Under the pieces are notes generated by a model. That model was not told the DNA's origin, did no database searches, and saw nothing but the letters and a program-made list of their open reading frames with translations. Below, one piece after another: positions 1-6,693 of a DNA stretch of 12,530 bases. Position 1 is the stretch's first letter; each line of letters starts with the position of its first letter. The stretch covers positions 1 to 12,530 of the forward strand of contig JAGVUJ010000126.1 in the NCBI GenBank assembly GCA_019136325.1. Direction: 5' to 3'. Source of the DNA: Deltaproteobacteria bacterium (lineage in GTDB: Bacteria; Desulfobacterota; Syntrophia; Syntrophales; Smithellaceae). Position numbers and translations under genes: made by a program.

Positions 1-1652
1 ATAATATGCGCACGGCAGGTTCCCAGAATGTCTTTTTCAATATCCATACCGGGCATGATTTGAATTAACGCCAGGCCTTTTTCCGTCAACTGAAGCACGC
101 CGACGGATGTGACATAGAAAACCTTCTTGCCCGATTGAAGCGCTTTTTGGGCATTGAAGGTGATTTTATCCACCTGATCGACGAATTTTGGCGTTCCCGT
201 TTTTTTAATACGGACGCGTCCGTGCTTGAATTCGTACAGGGCATTATCCATCCAGTTTCCTACAAAGATCATCGTTTGGGCATATTCGACAATATCCGTA
301 AAACCGCCCGGTCCGACAAAATCGGTGATTTTCGGACCGCGATGCGAGACATTGACATTGCCCGCCGAATCCACCTGCAGAAAGCCGAGCACACTGGTCT
401 GGAGATTTTCTTCATAAAGATGAAACATTTCGGCGGTGGTCAGGATACGTTGAGGACTGATGGCCGCGCCGAAGTAAACGCCGGAAGCCGGAAGACCCCC
501 GTAAGCGCCGCCTTCAGATGTAAACGTAATATCCTTATACAACCCGGATTCATAAAGCATGCGGGCAACTTCCTCACCGATACCTATGCCGATGTTGACG
601 ATTGCCCCGGGTCTGGTGGTCTTAACAAAAATATCGGCGCACAGACGGGCGAGAATATCGACCACCTTACCGCGATACGGTGTAATTTCGATAAAGGTAT
701 TGATCAATCTCATGAGGTTAACCGCTTCATGGTCAACTTCGGACGAGCGAGCCGTAAAATACGGCATGAATTCTGTTTGAAAAATTCCGCCGACCTGTTC
801 GTTGCGCGGATTGACCACGATGGCGTCGATCTTGTCCGCCGGTATGGTAATGTGCGAGCTGTCTTTGGGAATAATTTTGGATACGGAGACAATCACTTTG
901 CCGCCGTTCAGGCGTGCGGCGGCCGCTGCATCTTTGTAATCCAGGATCAGAGCCGCGTCCTTAAAATAGATGTTGCCTTCCTGATCGGCATAAGGCGCCA
1001 GAAAAAGCGCCCGGTCAATTGGCGGAATATGATATTGCAGTTTCCCGTCTTTTATCTTGATGAAACTGTCCCGCGTCCCGGGAGATACGGCGGAGCCTTC
1101 TCCCACGGCGGGATCGAGAAAAGTGCCCATACCGATCATCGTCTCAATGGAGGCAAGACCCCTGGCCTGAGCCTCTATCAGAAACGCCAACGTTCCCTGC
1201 GACATGGTATGAAGCTCCAGTTGGCCGTCCTCTGCAAGCTGCAGGAGCGCCTTGGCCGTTTCGCCATGTCCCACGATGTAACGGGTGATGATGCCCGGCG
1301 CATCAAGCTCCTCGATCATTCCGGGCGTTTTGCCGCGGCCGCCCTGCGGGCAGGCGCCGATCACGGTCAGATTGCGGGGATGCCCGGTGCGTTCGAACGC
1401 GTCGCGCAATGCCCAGTAAAAGATGGAAGCGCGTCCGGTTGCGGCGAACCCGCCGATGGTGAGCGTTGCTCCGTCGGGAATCAGTCTGGCAACATCGCGG
1501 GCGCGGATGAACTTCGGTCCCAAACCGGCGGGAAGATAATCCAGATTTCTTCGGGTCCACGTCAGACGGAAATACAAAAGTTTCGCTATCGTGATCGATG
1601 TCTTGAGCAGATTGACATCGCTGAGCGCCTTAAGCGTTCTTCTTACGTCCAT
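1..1652 (-). CDS. Acyl-CoA:acetate/3-ketoacid CoA-transferase, YdiF/propionate CoA-transferase type (3' end cut by window edge)
   Basis: Probable family I CoA-transferase that moves CoA between a donor acyl-CoA and a carboxylate through a glutamyl-CoA intermediate, in the cytoplasm. I translated the reverse strand: 550 codons are visible and the stop lies beyond the left edge. Seen motifs are TIGGFAATG (near residue 68), MSQGTLAFL in the N-terminal half, NIGIGIGEEVA and TSEGGAYGGLP in the C-terminal half; the Glu of TSEGG (residue 380) aligns with the family's catalytic glutamate. The C-terminal stretch reading LTEKGLALIQIMPGMDIEKD is typical, so only a few tens of residues at most are missing. 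ATG 1652 is the only possible start: the frame upstream has no ATG, GTG or TTG before a TAA. AAGGA and GGGAA lie 12 and 4 bases upstream. About 45 residues precede the usual family start. It lies 42 bases after the ABM gene, last visible gene of the operon. Substrate cannot be read from sequence. Confidence 0.88.
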   Translation of the reverse strand, partial: MDVRRTLKALSDVNLLKTSITIAKLLYFRLTWTRRNLDYLPAGLGPKFIRARDVARLIPDGATLTIGGFAATGRASIFYWALRDAFERTGHPRNLTVIGACPQGGRGKTPGMIEELDAPGIITRYIVGHGETAKALLQLAEDGQLELHTMSQGTLAFLIEAQARGLASIETMIGMGTFLDPAVGEGSAVSPGTRDSFIKIKDGKLQYHIPPIDRALFLAPYADQEGNIYFKDAALILDYKDAAAAARLNGGKVIVSVSKIIPKDSSHITIPADKIDAIVVNPRNEQVGGIFQTEFMPYFTARSSEVDHEAVNLMRLINTFIEITPYRGKVVDILARLCADIFVKTTRPGAIVNIGIGIGEEVARMLYESGLYKDITFTSEGGAYGGLPASGVYFGAAISPQRILTTAEMFHLYEENLQTSVLGFLQVDSAGNVNVSHRGPKITDFVGPGGFTDIVEYAQTMIFVGNWMDNALYEFKHGRVRIKKTGTPKFVDQVDKITFNAQKALQSGKKVFYVTSVGVLQLTEKGLALIQIMPGMDIEKDILGTCRAHI

Positions 1653-1694
1653 TGCGTTCCCGCTTCCTTGAGCACGTCTTCCGTTTGAATAAGG

Positions 1695-1982
1695 TTAAAG
1701 GGCTATCTCGGAACAGGTTTTGACATCCATGCCCGGCTCCAGCAAGGGGAAAAGCGTTTCCATGTTTTTCATCAAATTGGCGGAATGCAGTTTCAGCGCA
1801 TCCTTGTCGCTGTATTTTTCATAAAAGATAATCGTCTTTTCATCGCCGCGGACGGTGTGCGGAATATATTCCAGACAACCCGGTTCGCCGGCTTTGATTT
1901 TCGGCACAATCTCTTTCAGAATATTGATGGCTTCCTGCATTTTTCCATCTTTGACTTTTAACGTCGCAATCAATGTAATCAT
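1695..1982 (-). CDS. ABM-fold protein, YgiN-like putative quinol monooxygenase (95 aa)
   Basis: Small single-domain protein of the antibiotic biosynthesis monooxygenase (dimeric ferredoxin-like) superfamily. Visible family signs are the N-terminal strand MITLIATLKVKDGK, a helix ending in LKEIVPKIKAGEPGCLEY, the strand TIIFYEKYSDKDALKLH, and the following helix with HSANL. Length 95 residues is normal for the family. Members act as cofactor-poor monooxygenases on quinol-type or aromatic substrates, or as heme-binding or stress proteins; the exact role here is unknown. The ribosome site AAGGAG lies 6 bases before the ATG. It sits between the peroxiredoxin and CoA-transferase genes on the same strand and is probably co-transcribed with them. 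Family assignment is fairly sure, function is not. Confidence 0.8.
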   Translation of the reverse strand: MITLIATLKVKDGKMQEAINILKEIVPKIKAGEPGCLEYIPHTVRGDEKTIIFYEKYSDKDALKLHSANLMKNMETLFPLLEPGMDVKTCSEIAL

Positions 1983-2038
1983 TGTCTTCTCCTTATTTAG
2001 ATTTCATTCAAAACTATCCGTAATTTTTTACGCATTTT

Positions 2039-2509
2039 CTATAGATTTTTCAGAAAAGCGATGATTTCCTTCATGTCCGGCAACTCACCGATGGGATAGA
2101 CCTTCACAAAACAGACGTTTCCCGCTTCGTTAATGATGACGTTGGCCCGCTGCGAAAAGCCGTTTTTCTCTCTAAAAAGGCCGAGACGTCTGGCCACGTT
2201 TCCGTGCGGCCAGAAATCAGCCAGCAGTCGGGTTTGTTTTATCTTGAGCGTTTTGGCCCAGGCCGCCTTGGATGGAACGCTGTCCACGCTCACGCCGACC
2301 GCAATCATATTGAACATATCGAATGTTTTCCTGTTTTTTTCCAGCGCCTGCATCTGCCGGGCGCAAACGGCAGTCCATGCCAGCGGATGAAAGGACAAAA
2401 GCACGCGGCGGCCTTTCAAGCTGGAAAGCATAAAGTCCTGTCCGAATTGATCCGTCAGGGTAAAATTTTTAATAGACTTGCCCAGTTTAATCATTATTTT
2501 TTCAGCCAT
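2039..2509 (-). CDS. Peroxiredoxin, AhpC/TSA (redoxin) family, 156 aa
   Basis: Thioredoxin-fold thiol peroxidase that reduces hydrogen peroxide or organic hydroperoxides. The peroxidatic motif PxxxTxxC is complete: P42, T46, C49 in HPLAWTAVC. The supporting arginine is R121 in SQRANVIINEAG. The only other cysteine is C133, and there is no Cys five residues after C49 as in many Bcp proteins, so it is either a 1-Cys enzyme, uses C133, or relies on an outside thiol partner (inference). Fold elements FTLTDQFGQDFML and VLLSFHPLAW are typical of the family. GGGAGG lies a few bases before the ATG and supports this start; MIKLGK at residue 6 is a less likely alternative. It follows the aldehyde dehydrogenase by 60 bases and precedes the ABM gene by 56, so it probably protects that pathway or cell redox state. 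No signal peptide. Confidence 0.9.
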   Translation of the reverse strand: MAEKIMIKLGKSIKNFTLTDQFGQDFMLSSLKGRRVLLSFHPLAWTAVCARQMQALEKNRKTFDMFNMIAVGVSVDSVPSKAAWAKTLKIKQTRLLADFWPHGNVARRLGLFREKNGFSQRANVIINEAGNVCFVKVYPIGELPDMKEIIAFLKNL

Positions 2510-2569
2510 AAATTACCTCCCGGATAACATTGCGGATGAAAGCGCATTTTTTTTCAGACAGTAAAACAT

Positions 2570-3955
2570 CTATCTGATAAACCTGAATAAAAATTGCAAC
2601 AGCGATACTCTGTCACGATAAGGCGGATAACGCAAGGGTATATCCACCAGATTTGAACGAAACAGAATGCCGCGCCGGCGGGAGAACGTATCGAAGCTTG
2701 CCTTGCCGTGATAGGCGCCCATGCCGCTTTCCCCGACTCCGCCGAACGGAAGTTCCTGGCTGCCGATATGAGAAATCGTGTCATTGATGCAGCCGCCGCC
2801 AAAAGACGTTTCCCGCAGCACTTTGTCCTGAATCGTCCTGCTTTCCGAAAAGCAATAAAGTGCCAGCGGCCTCGGCTTTCGATTGACGAAGGCGATGGCC
2901 TCGTCAATATCGTCATATTCGATCAGGGGAAGAAGCGGCCCGAAAATTTCCTCCTGCATCAGGGGCTCTTCCGGAGAAACCTGATCAATCATTGTAGGGG
3001 ATATGTATAAATCGTTTCTGAGATATTTGCCGCCGTAAAGCATCCGTCCGTTTTTCATCAGAGCGACGAGACGGTTGAAATGCCGCTCGTTGACGATTCT
3101 GGCATAATCGGGACTGGTCATCGGGTCTTCGCCGTAAAATGAATAAATCGTCCTGATCATCTTTTCGATAAAGACATCTTTTTGTTTGCTGTGGATCAGA
3201 ATGTAATCCGGAGCGATGCACGTCTGCCCGGCATTGAAAAATTTTCCCCAGACAATTCTTTTCATTCCGTACTTAAGGCTGGCATCCTCATGAACGATGC
3301 AGGGGCTCTTCCCGCCCAATTCCAGCGTTACCGGCGTGAGATGGCGCGCTGCCGCATTCATAATGCTCCGGCCGACGGCTGTGCTTCCGGTAAAAAAGAT
3401 ATAATCGAACTTTTCTTCCAGAAGTTTTTGCGTGGCGTGAGCTTCTCCCTGAAAAACAGCGATGTAATCGGCTTCGAATAACTCCCCCACCAGGTTGGCA
3501 ATGGTTTGAGATGTGGACGGAGAAAACTCGGAAGGCTTGATGAGCGCGCAATTGCCCGCGGCGATGGCGCCAATGAGCGGCGCGACAGCCAACTGAAAAG
3601 GATAATTCCAGGGACTGATAATCAAAACGACTCCGTAAGGCTCCTGATCAATCCGGCTTCGTGACAGAAAATGAATAATGGGTGTCGCCGCGCGCCGGGA
3701 ACGCGACCATGACCGAAGATGACGGATGACATGATCGATTTCCATGTAAAGAATCCCGATTTCACTCGCGTAGGATTCAAACGGCGGTTTGAGCAAATCG
3801 TCGTAAAGAGACGCCATAATGGCCGGTTCGTATTTGCGGATGCCTTCCTTGAGCTTCTTCAATTGGGCGATGCGAAAATCAATGCTTCGTGTTTTTCCCG
3901 AGTCGAAGAAAGCCCGAAGGTGAGCCATGGTTTGCGATATGGATTCGGGCGACAT
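2570..3955 (-). CDS. Aldehyde dehydrogenase, class 3 type (NAD(P)+-dependent), 461 aa
   Basis: Oxidises an aldehyde to the carboxylate with NAD(P)+. Numbered from ATG 3955, key residues are N117 (SPWNYP), K140 (IKPSEFSPST), the FFTGS nucleotide-binding loop near 187, E212 (TLELGGKSP) and the nucleophile C246 (NAGQTCIAPDY); EEIFGPLLP and the C-terminal SFGGGCIND and ELPFGGVGESGMG are also typical. The short length near 460 and the FGGGCIND region match the class 3 / fatty-aldehyde / coniferyl-aldehyde group. The C-terminus ends in a short aromatic-hydrophobic, basic stretch (LLQFLFRFIR) that could help membrane contact. An in-frame TTG at 3958 lies only 3 bases from the GGAGG; ATG 3955 has 6 and is preferred. 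It is the first gene of the operon, behind a strong promoter. The CoA-transferase downstream could activate its acid product. Substrate unknown. Confidence 0.93.
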   Translation of the reverse strand: MSPESISQTMAHLRAFFDSGKTRSIDFRIAQLKKLKEGIRKYEPAIMASLYDDLLKPPFESYASEIGILYMEIDHVIRHLRSWSRSRRAATPIIHFLSRSRIDQEPYGVVLIISPWNYPFQLAVAPLIGAIAAGNCALIKPSEFSPSTSQTIANLVGELFEADYIAVFQGEAHATQKLLEEKFDYIFFTGSTAVGRSIMNAAARHLTPVTLELGGKSPCIVHEDASLKYGMKRIVWGKFFNAGQTCIAPDYILIHSKQKDVFIEKMIRTIYSFYGEDPMTSPDYARIVNERHFNRLVALMKNGRMLYGGKYLRNDLYISPTMIDQVSPEEPLMQEEIFGPLLPLIEYDDIDEAIAFVNRKPRPLALYCFSESRTIQDKVLRETSFGGGCINDTISHIGSQELPFGGVGESGMGAYHGKASFDTFSRRRGILFRSNLVDIPLRYPPYRDRVSLLQFLFRFIR

Positions 3956-3961
3956 CAATAT

Positions 3962-3966
3962 CCTCC
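3962..3966 (-). promoter_or_regulatory. Ribosome binding site of the aldehyde dehydrogenase
   Basis: GGAGG on the minus strand, 6 bases before ATG 3955 and only 3 before the in-frame TTG at 3958. The spacing decides for the ATG. Confidence 0.75.
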
Positions 3967-3994
3967 ATACACCATAGGGTCCTGTTATGATGAA

Positions 3995-4023
3995 AGTATA
4001 AGGATAAGATCACAGGGTGTCAA
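3995..4023 (-). promoter_or_regulatory. Sigma-70 promoter of the aldehyde dehydrogenase operon
   Basis: On the minus strand, TTGACA (4018-4023) is followed by exactly 17 bases and then TATACT (3995-4000): a perfect -35 and a 5/6 -10 at the best spacing. Transcription would start near 3988, giving a leader of about 30 bases before ATG 3955. A 14-base inverted repeat lies 11 bases upstream of the -35. This is the best promoter match I found in the window. Confidence 0.75.
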
Positions 4024-4034
4024 AGGAATATTTA

Positions 4035-4048
4035 CAGACGGACGTCTG
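4035..4048. repeat. Perfect inverted repeat CAGACG-GA-CGTCTG, possible operator
   Basis: Six-base arms around a two-base centre, just upstream of the -35 of the aldehyde dehydrogenase operon and about 100 bases before the divergent methyltransferase gene. Position and symmetry fit a dimeric regulator site acting on the operon. The inner arms CAGAC/GTCTG recur in the palindrome at 10752-10764. No regulator gene is in the window, so the binding role is inferred. Confidence 0.4.
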
Positions 4049-4083
4049 ATGGCGAACAATACAATGATGGGATCAATAAATAT

Positions 4084-4112
4084 TTGAATTTCATAAAAAA
4101 CAGGCGTAAACA
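4084..4112 (+). promoter_or_regulatory. Weak candidate promoter for the small methyltransferase
   Basis: TTGAAT (4084-4089), 17 bases, then TAAACA (4107-4112), about 38 bases before ATG 4151. The -35 is good but the -10 is poor, and the region is AT-rich, so chance matches are likely. Confidence 0.3.
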
Positions 4113-4150
4113 GTAAGAAATCGCAGCTGAAAATTATCGTTCGAATAATT

Positions 4151-4732
4151 ATGATGGAAAAACCTTTAAACAAAAAACATGTCTGTCCCTGGTGGTTGTG
4201 TTTTACATTTGATAACCCGTTGCGTCGAATTTTTCATGATCCGGTTGAAATTCTCAGGGCGTATGTTCACCCGGGAGATACGGTCATTGATATCGGCTCC
4301 GGCATGGGTTATTTCACCATCCCGCTGGCGACGCTGGTAGGCCCTGCCGGCAGCGTCATCGCTGTGGACATTCAGGAGCGGATGCTTGCCAGGCTTTCCA
4401 TACGCGCTCAGAAACATGGCGTTTCCGCAAGGATCAAAACGCATCTGGCCGAACCGGCTTCACTCGGCCTTCATGATCAAGCCGACTTTATTCTGGCCTT
4501 CTGGATGGCGCATGAGGTCGCCGACCCGAGAAAGTTTTTTTCAGAAATCCGCGATGGGTTGAAACCGGAGGGTTTTTTTCTACTGGTCGAACCGCGAATC
4601 CATGTATCCGCGAAAAGTTTTTCACAAACGGTAGAGACGGCGATAGAGCGGGGATGTGTCATCCGGGAATATCCCGAAATCCGCATGAGCCGGAGCGCTC
4701 TTTTTGCTCTGAGCCCAAAAAGCAATCCGTAA
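4151..4732 (+). CDS. Small class I SAM-dependent methyltransferase with CPWWLC start (193 aa)
   Basis: Rossmann-fold methyltransferase of the Methyltransf_11/UbiE-like type. Motif I is VIDIGSGMGYFT (residues 45-56), followed by the acidic strand end AVDIQ (71-75) that would hold the SAM ribose; LAEPASL, DFILAFWMAHEV and the helix-strand FFSEIRDGLKPEGFFLLVEP complete the core. Before the core lies HVCPWWLCFTFDNPLRR (10-26), a segment I associate with a family of small uncharacterised deltaproteobacterial methyltransferases. The substrate is not known. No clear ribosome site precedes ATG 4151 or the adjacent ATG 4154, so translation may be weak or start at either. It is divergent from the aldehyde dehydrogenase operon, and its last 74 bases overlap the end of pabB on the other strand. 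Confidence 0.85.
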   Translation: MMEKPLNKKHVCPWWLCFTFDNPLRRIFHDPVEILRAYVHPGDTVIDIGSGMGYFTIPLATLVGPAGSVIAVDIQERMLARLSIRAQKHGVSARIKTHLAEPASLGLHDQADFILAFWMAHEVADPRKFFSEIRDGLKPEGFFLLVEPRIHVSAKSFSQTVETAIERGCVIREYPEIRMSRSALFALSPKSNP

Positions 4733-5819
4733 AGAATCTCGCTTTTAAAATTCCTTCCGCCCATTCTCCCTCTGCCGTTGAATCCCAGACAATGCCGCCG
4801 CCGATGCCCATCTCGCCCTTTCCATTGGTTTTATTGATCAGGGCAGTGCGTATGGGTATATTAACGAACACGTCTTTGTCGGGTTTAATGTACCCGATGG
4901 CGCCTGTATAGATATTGCGCGGTTCGCGCTCCAGTTCATGAATGATTTCCATGGCCCGGATTTTGGGCGCGCCGGTCACCGACCCCGACGGGAAAAGACT
5001 TTTAAATAAACGATACAGCGATACATCTTGTTTGATATCCGCCGCAACCGTCGAGGTCATCTGAAATAATGTTTTGTATGGAGTGACTTCGCATAACTTC
5101 TCCACGCGAATGTTGTTTCCGATGCGGCCCAGATCGTTGCGCAGCAAATCGGTAATCATGATGTTTTCCGCCCGGTTTTTTTCGTCATGCCGGAATGTGT
5201 ATCGAGCCATGGTGTCGGCAAGCCATATTCCGCGACGCGGCCATGTTCCTTTCATCGGTTTTGAGATGATGTAATCCCCTTTTTTATACAAAAATAATTC
5301 CGGCGAAAGCGACACAATGCTGTATTGGTCGGTCTCGATACAAGCGGCATAGGGCACGGGCTGAACAGCGAACAATCGTTTATACAAATCAAACGCGTTG
5401 CCGTTGAAATCGAAAAGAATTTTCAAACAATAGGTGATTTGATATGCATCGCCTGCCTGCAGGTACGAACGAATGATATCGATATGCTCAAAATATTTAT
5501 CCCGGGAAATATTCCATCGCAGATTTTTGACTGTGCCCGCGTGATGGTCGCCGGCAAACAGGTCTTTATCCGGATGAGGTTTTTCGTAACATCCCACATG
5601 GATGAGAGGAAAGCCGTTCAGACTGTAGGAAGAAAACGTTTCCTCAAAGGCATAGCCCAGCTCGTATGAAAAGAATCCGGCAACATAGAATTTTCGAGTC
5701 AGCGCGTCTTCGATTTTTTTAAAAGCGAGAGGAACATCCTGGAACGAAGAACAACGGATGATGGAAACAGGTTGATCAAAACATAAAGAAGATTTTTCAA
5801 AATCAAAACGTATATTCAT
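4659..5819 (-). CDS. pabB: Aminodeoxychorismate synthase component I (para-aminobenzoate synthase), 386 aa
   Basis: Converts chorismate plus ammonia (normally from the PabA glutaminase) to 4-amino-4-deoxychorismate for folate synthesis; cytoplasmic. The chorismate-binding domain is complete: SLSPELFL, KPMKGTWPRRG, ITDLLRNDLGRIG, PSGSVTGAPKIRAMEII, YTGAIGYI, NIPIRT and GIGGGIVWDSTAEGEW. Lys190 in MKGT is the residue that marks PabB rather than TrpE (which has Ala there). The frame is open up to 5921, but the extra 34 codons would start upstream of the promoter -10; AAGGA lies 6 bases before ATG 5819, so this start is chosen. Length is near the short PabB forms, lacking a long N-terminal region or a fused PabC lyase. 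A tail of about 20 residues follows the usual domain end and overlaps the methyltransferase gene. No pabA or pabC gene is in the window. Confidence 0.92.
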   Translation of the reverse strand: MNIRFDFEKSSLCFDQPVSIIRCSSFQDVPLAFKKIEDALTRKFYVAGFFSYELGYAFEETFSSYSLNGFPLIHVGCYEKPHPDKDLFAGDHHAGTVKNLRWNISRDKYFEHIDIIRSYLQAGDAYQITYCLKILFDFNGNAFDLYKRLFAVQPVPYAACIETDQYSIVSLSPELFLYKKGDYIISKPMKGTWPRRGIWLADTMARYTFRHDEKNRAENIMITDLLRNDLGRIGNNIRVEKLCEVTPYKTLFQMTSTVAADIKQDVSLYRLFKSLFPSGSVTGAPKIRAMEIIHELEREPRNIYTGAIGYIKPDKDVFVNIPIRTALINKTNGKGEMGIGGGIVWDSTAEGEWAEGILKARFFTDCFLGSEQKERSGSCGFRDIPG

Positions 5820-5825
5820 ACGACA

Positions 5826-5830
5826 TCCTT
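5826..5830 (-). promoter_or_regulatory. Ribosome binding site of pabB
   Basis: AAGGA, 6 bases before ATG 5819 on the minus strand. It supports this start over the upstream extension of the open frame. The same AAAAGGATGT context precedes the GGDEF gene. Confidence 0.7.
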
Positions 5831-5892
5831 TTGCAGATCTGGATGCCGTATCGTTCCGGCTAGAGCATGATCTGATAATAAATTGCTGCAAC

Positions 5893-5921
5893 CGTATATA
5901 AATAAGATTCCTGTCTGTCAA
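5893..5921 (-). promoter_or_regulatory. Sigma-70 promoter of pabB
   Basis: On the minus strand, TTGACA (5916-5921), 17 bases, then TATACG (5893-5898); TATATA at 15-base spacing overlaps it. The start point would be near 5886, with a leader of about 67 bases before ATG 5819. The position rules out the upstream in-frame extension as coding. Confidence 0.65.
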
Positions 5922-5946
5922 CGGGTTTAGACGGGATGGTGTTTTT

Positions 5947-5976
5947 TTGTTCGGCAGGATATGTTAAAAGGATACT
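5947..5976 (+). promoter_or_regulatory. Weak candidate promoter for the membrane methyltransferase-like gene
   Basis: TTGTTC (5947-5952), 18 bases, then GATACT (5971-5976), about 30 bases before ATG 6007. Only partial matches, in a T-rich stretch; it is offered because the gene must have a promoter in this divergent gap. Confidence 0.2.
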
Positions 5977-6006
5977 CGAAAAGAATACGGGAATGTTATT
6001 ATTCAG

Positions 6007-6693
6007 ATGAAACTTATCTTTGAAAAACAATGGCTGCATGCGTTTGCCCTTGTTCTCCTGCTTTTCGGAGCAAGGCAGGCTTTCACGCTGGAGGGCATGA
6101 GCAGCGGAGACTTTTGCGGCATCGGCACGTCGCAGTGGTTTTGGGCGGCGATCGGGTTCGCCGTTGCGCATCAGGTATTCGTCTGGTTCTGCTGGCGGAT
6201 TCAGCTTTATGGACGATGGCTGGACAACGCCTTCGGCAAATTAAGCTTTCCCGCGTATGCCTCTGTTTTTTTTATGCTGGGGTCTTTTAGAGTGGCGGCT
6301 GTTTTCGCTCTGGCAATATCAAACCGGGATACGTTGCTCATGGACATCGCCATTCTCCGGATGCTTGCCGTCATTCTGTTGATTCCGGCAATCTATCTGC
6401 TCTACTCCGTGATAAGATATTTCGGCTTCACGCGCGCTTTGGGCGCCGATCATTTTGATGAAAAATATCGAATGCTGCCGCTTGTGCGCAGGGGAATTTT
6501 CCGCTTTACAGACAATGGAATGTACACGTACGGATTTCTGTTTTTATGGGCAATCGCCTTGTGGTATGCCTCGACGGCAGCCTTGTGCGCCGCGCTGTTC
6601 AACCATCTCTATATCTGGGTTCACTATTTTGCAACCGAGTTGCCGGACATGAAACGCATTTACGGTGATACGGGGCTGCTGAAGAGAAACTAA
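6007..6693 (+). CDS. Integral-membrane methyltransferase-like protein (PEMT/ICMT superfamily), 228 aa
   Basis: Polytopic membrane protein with hydrophobic segments near residues 8-27, 43-62, 82-104, 116-138 and 174-206. The C-terminal part, from NGMYTYGFLFLW (170-181) to HYFATELPDMKRIYGD (206-221), has the layout of phospholipid N-methyltransferase and isoprenylcysteine carboxyl methyltransferase proteins: a Y-x-x-G/F turn, a long membrane hairpin, then H-x-x-x-x-E-x-x-x-x-x-x-Y/F-G. The usual RHP before the tyrosine is not kept here; the sequence reads RFTDNGMY. A membrane-bound methyltransferase role is therefore a fold-based guess. ATG 6007 has no strong ribosome site (GGGAA is about 14 bases upstream) and no other start codon is close upstream in frame. 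The gene is divergent from pabB and ends in a 4-base overlap with the GGDEF gene, leaving no room for a terminator. Confidence 0.6.
   Translation: MKLIFEKQWLHAFALVLLLFGARQAFTLEGMSSGDFCGIGTSQWFWAAIGFAVAHQVFVWFCWRIQLYGRWLDNAFGKLSFPAYASVFFMLGSFRVAAVFALAISNRDTLLMDIAILRMLAVILLIPAIYLLYSVIRYFGFTRALGADHFDEKYRMLPLVRRGIFRFTDNGMYTYGFLFLWAIALWYASTAALCAALFNHLYIWVHYFATELPDMKRIYGDTGLLKRN

Noticed and set aside
135..1688. Long open frame of 517 codons on the plus strand
   Set aside because: It is the antisense shadow of the CoA-transferase, whose minus-strand translation has clear family motifs; the plus product matches nothing and is rich in odd composition.
2019..2032. Inverted repeat CGTAA-TTTT-TTACG between the peroxiredoxin and ABM genes as a terminator
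   Set aside because: Only five AT-rich pairs; too weak to end transcription, so the operon reading is kept.
3956..3958. TTG start for the aldehyde dehydrogenase
   Set aside because: Only 3 bases from the GGAGG; the adjacent ATG 3955 has the right spacing.
3985..4173. Hydrophobic 62-codon frame on the minus strand
   Set aside because: It runs through the aldehyde operon promoter and palindrome, has no ribosome site, and its hydrophobicity follows from AT-rich DNA.
5820..5921. N-terminal extension of pabB by 34 codons
   Set aside because: The upstream start would lie before the likely transcription start, has no ribosome site, and ATG 5819 has AAGGA at good spacing.
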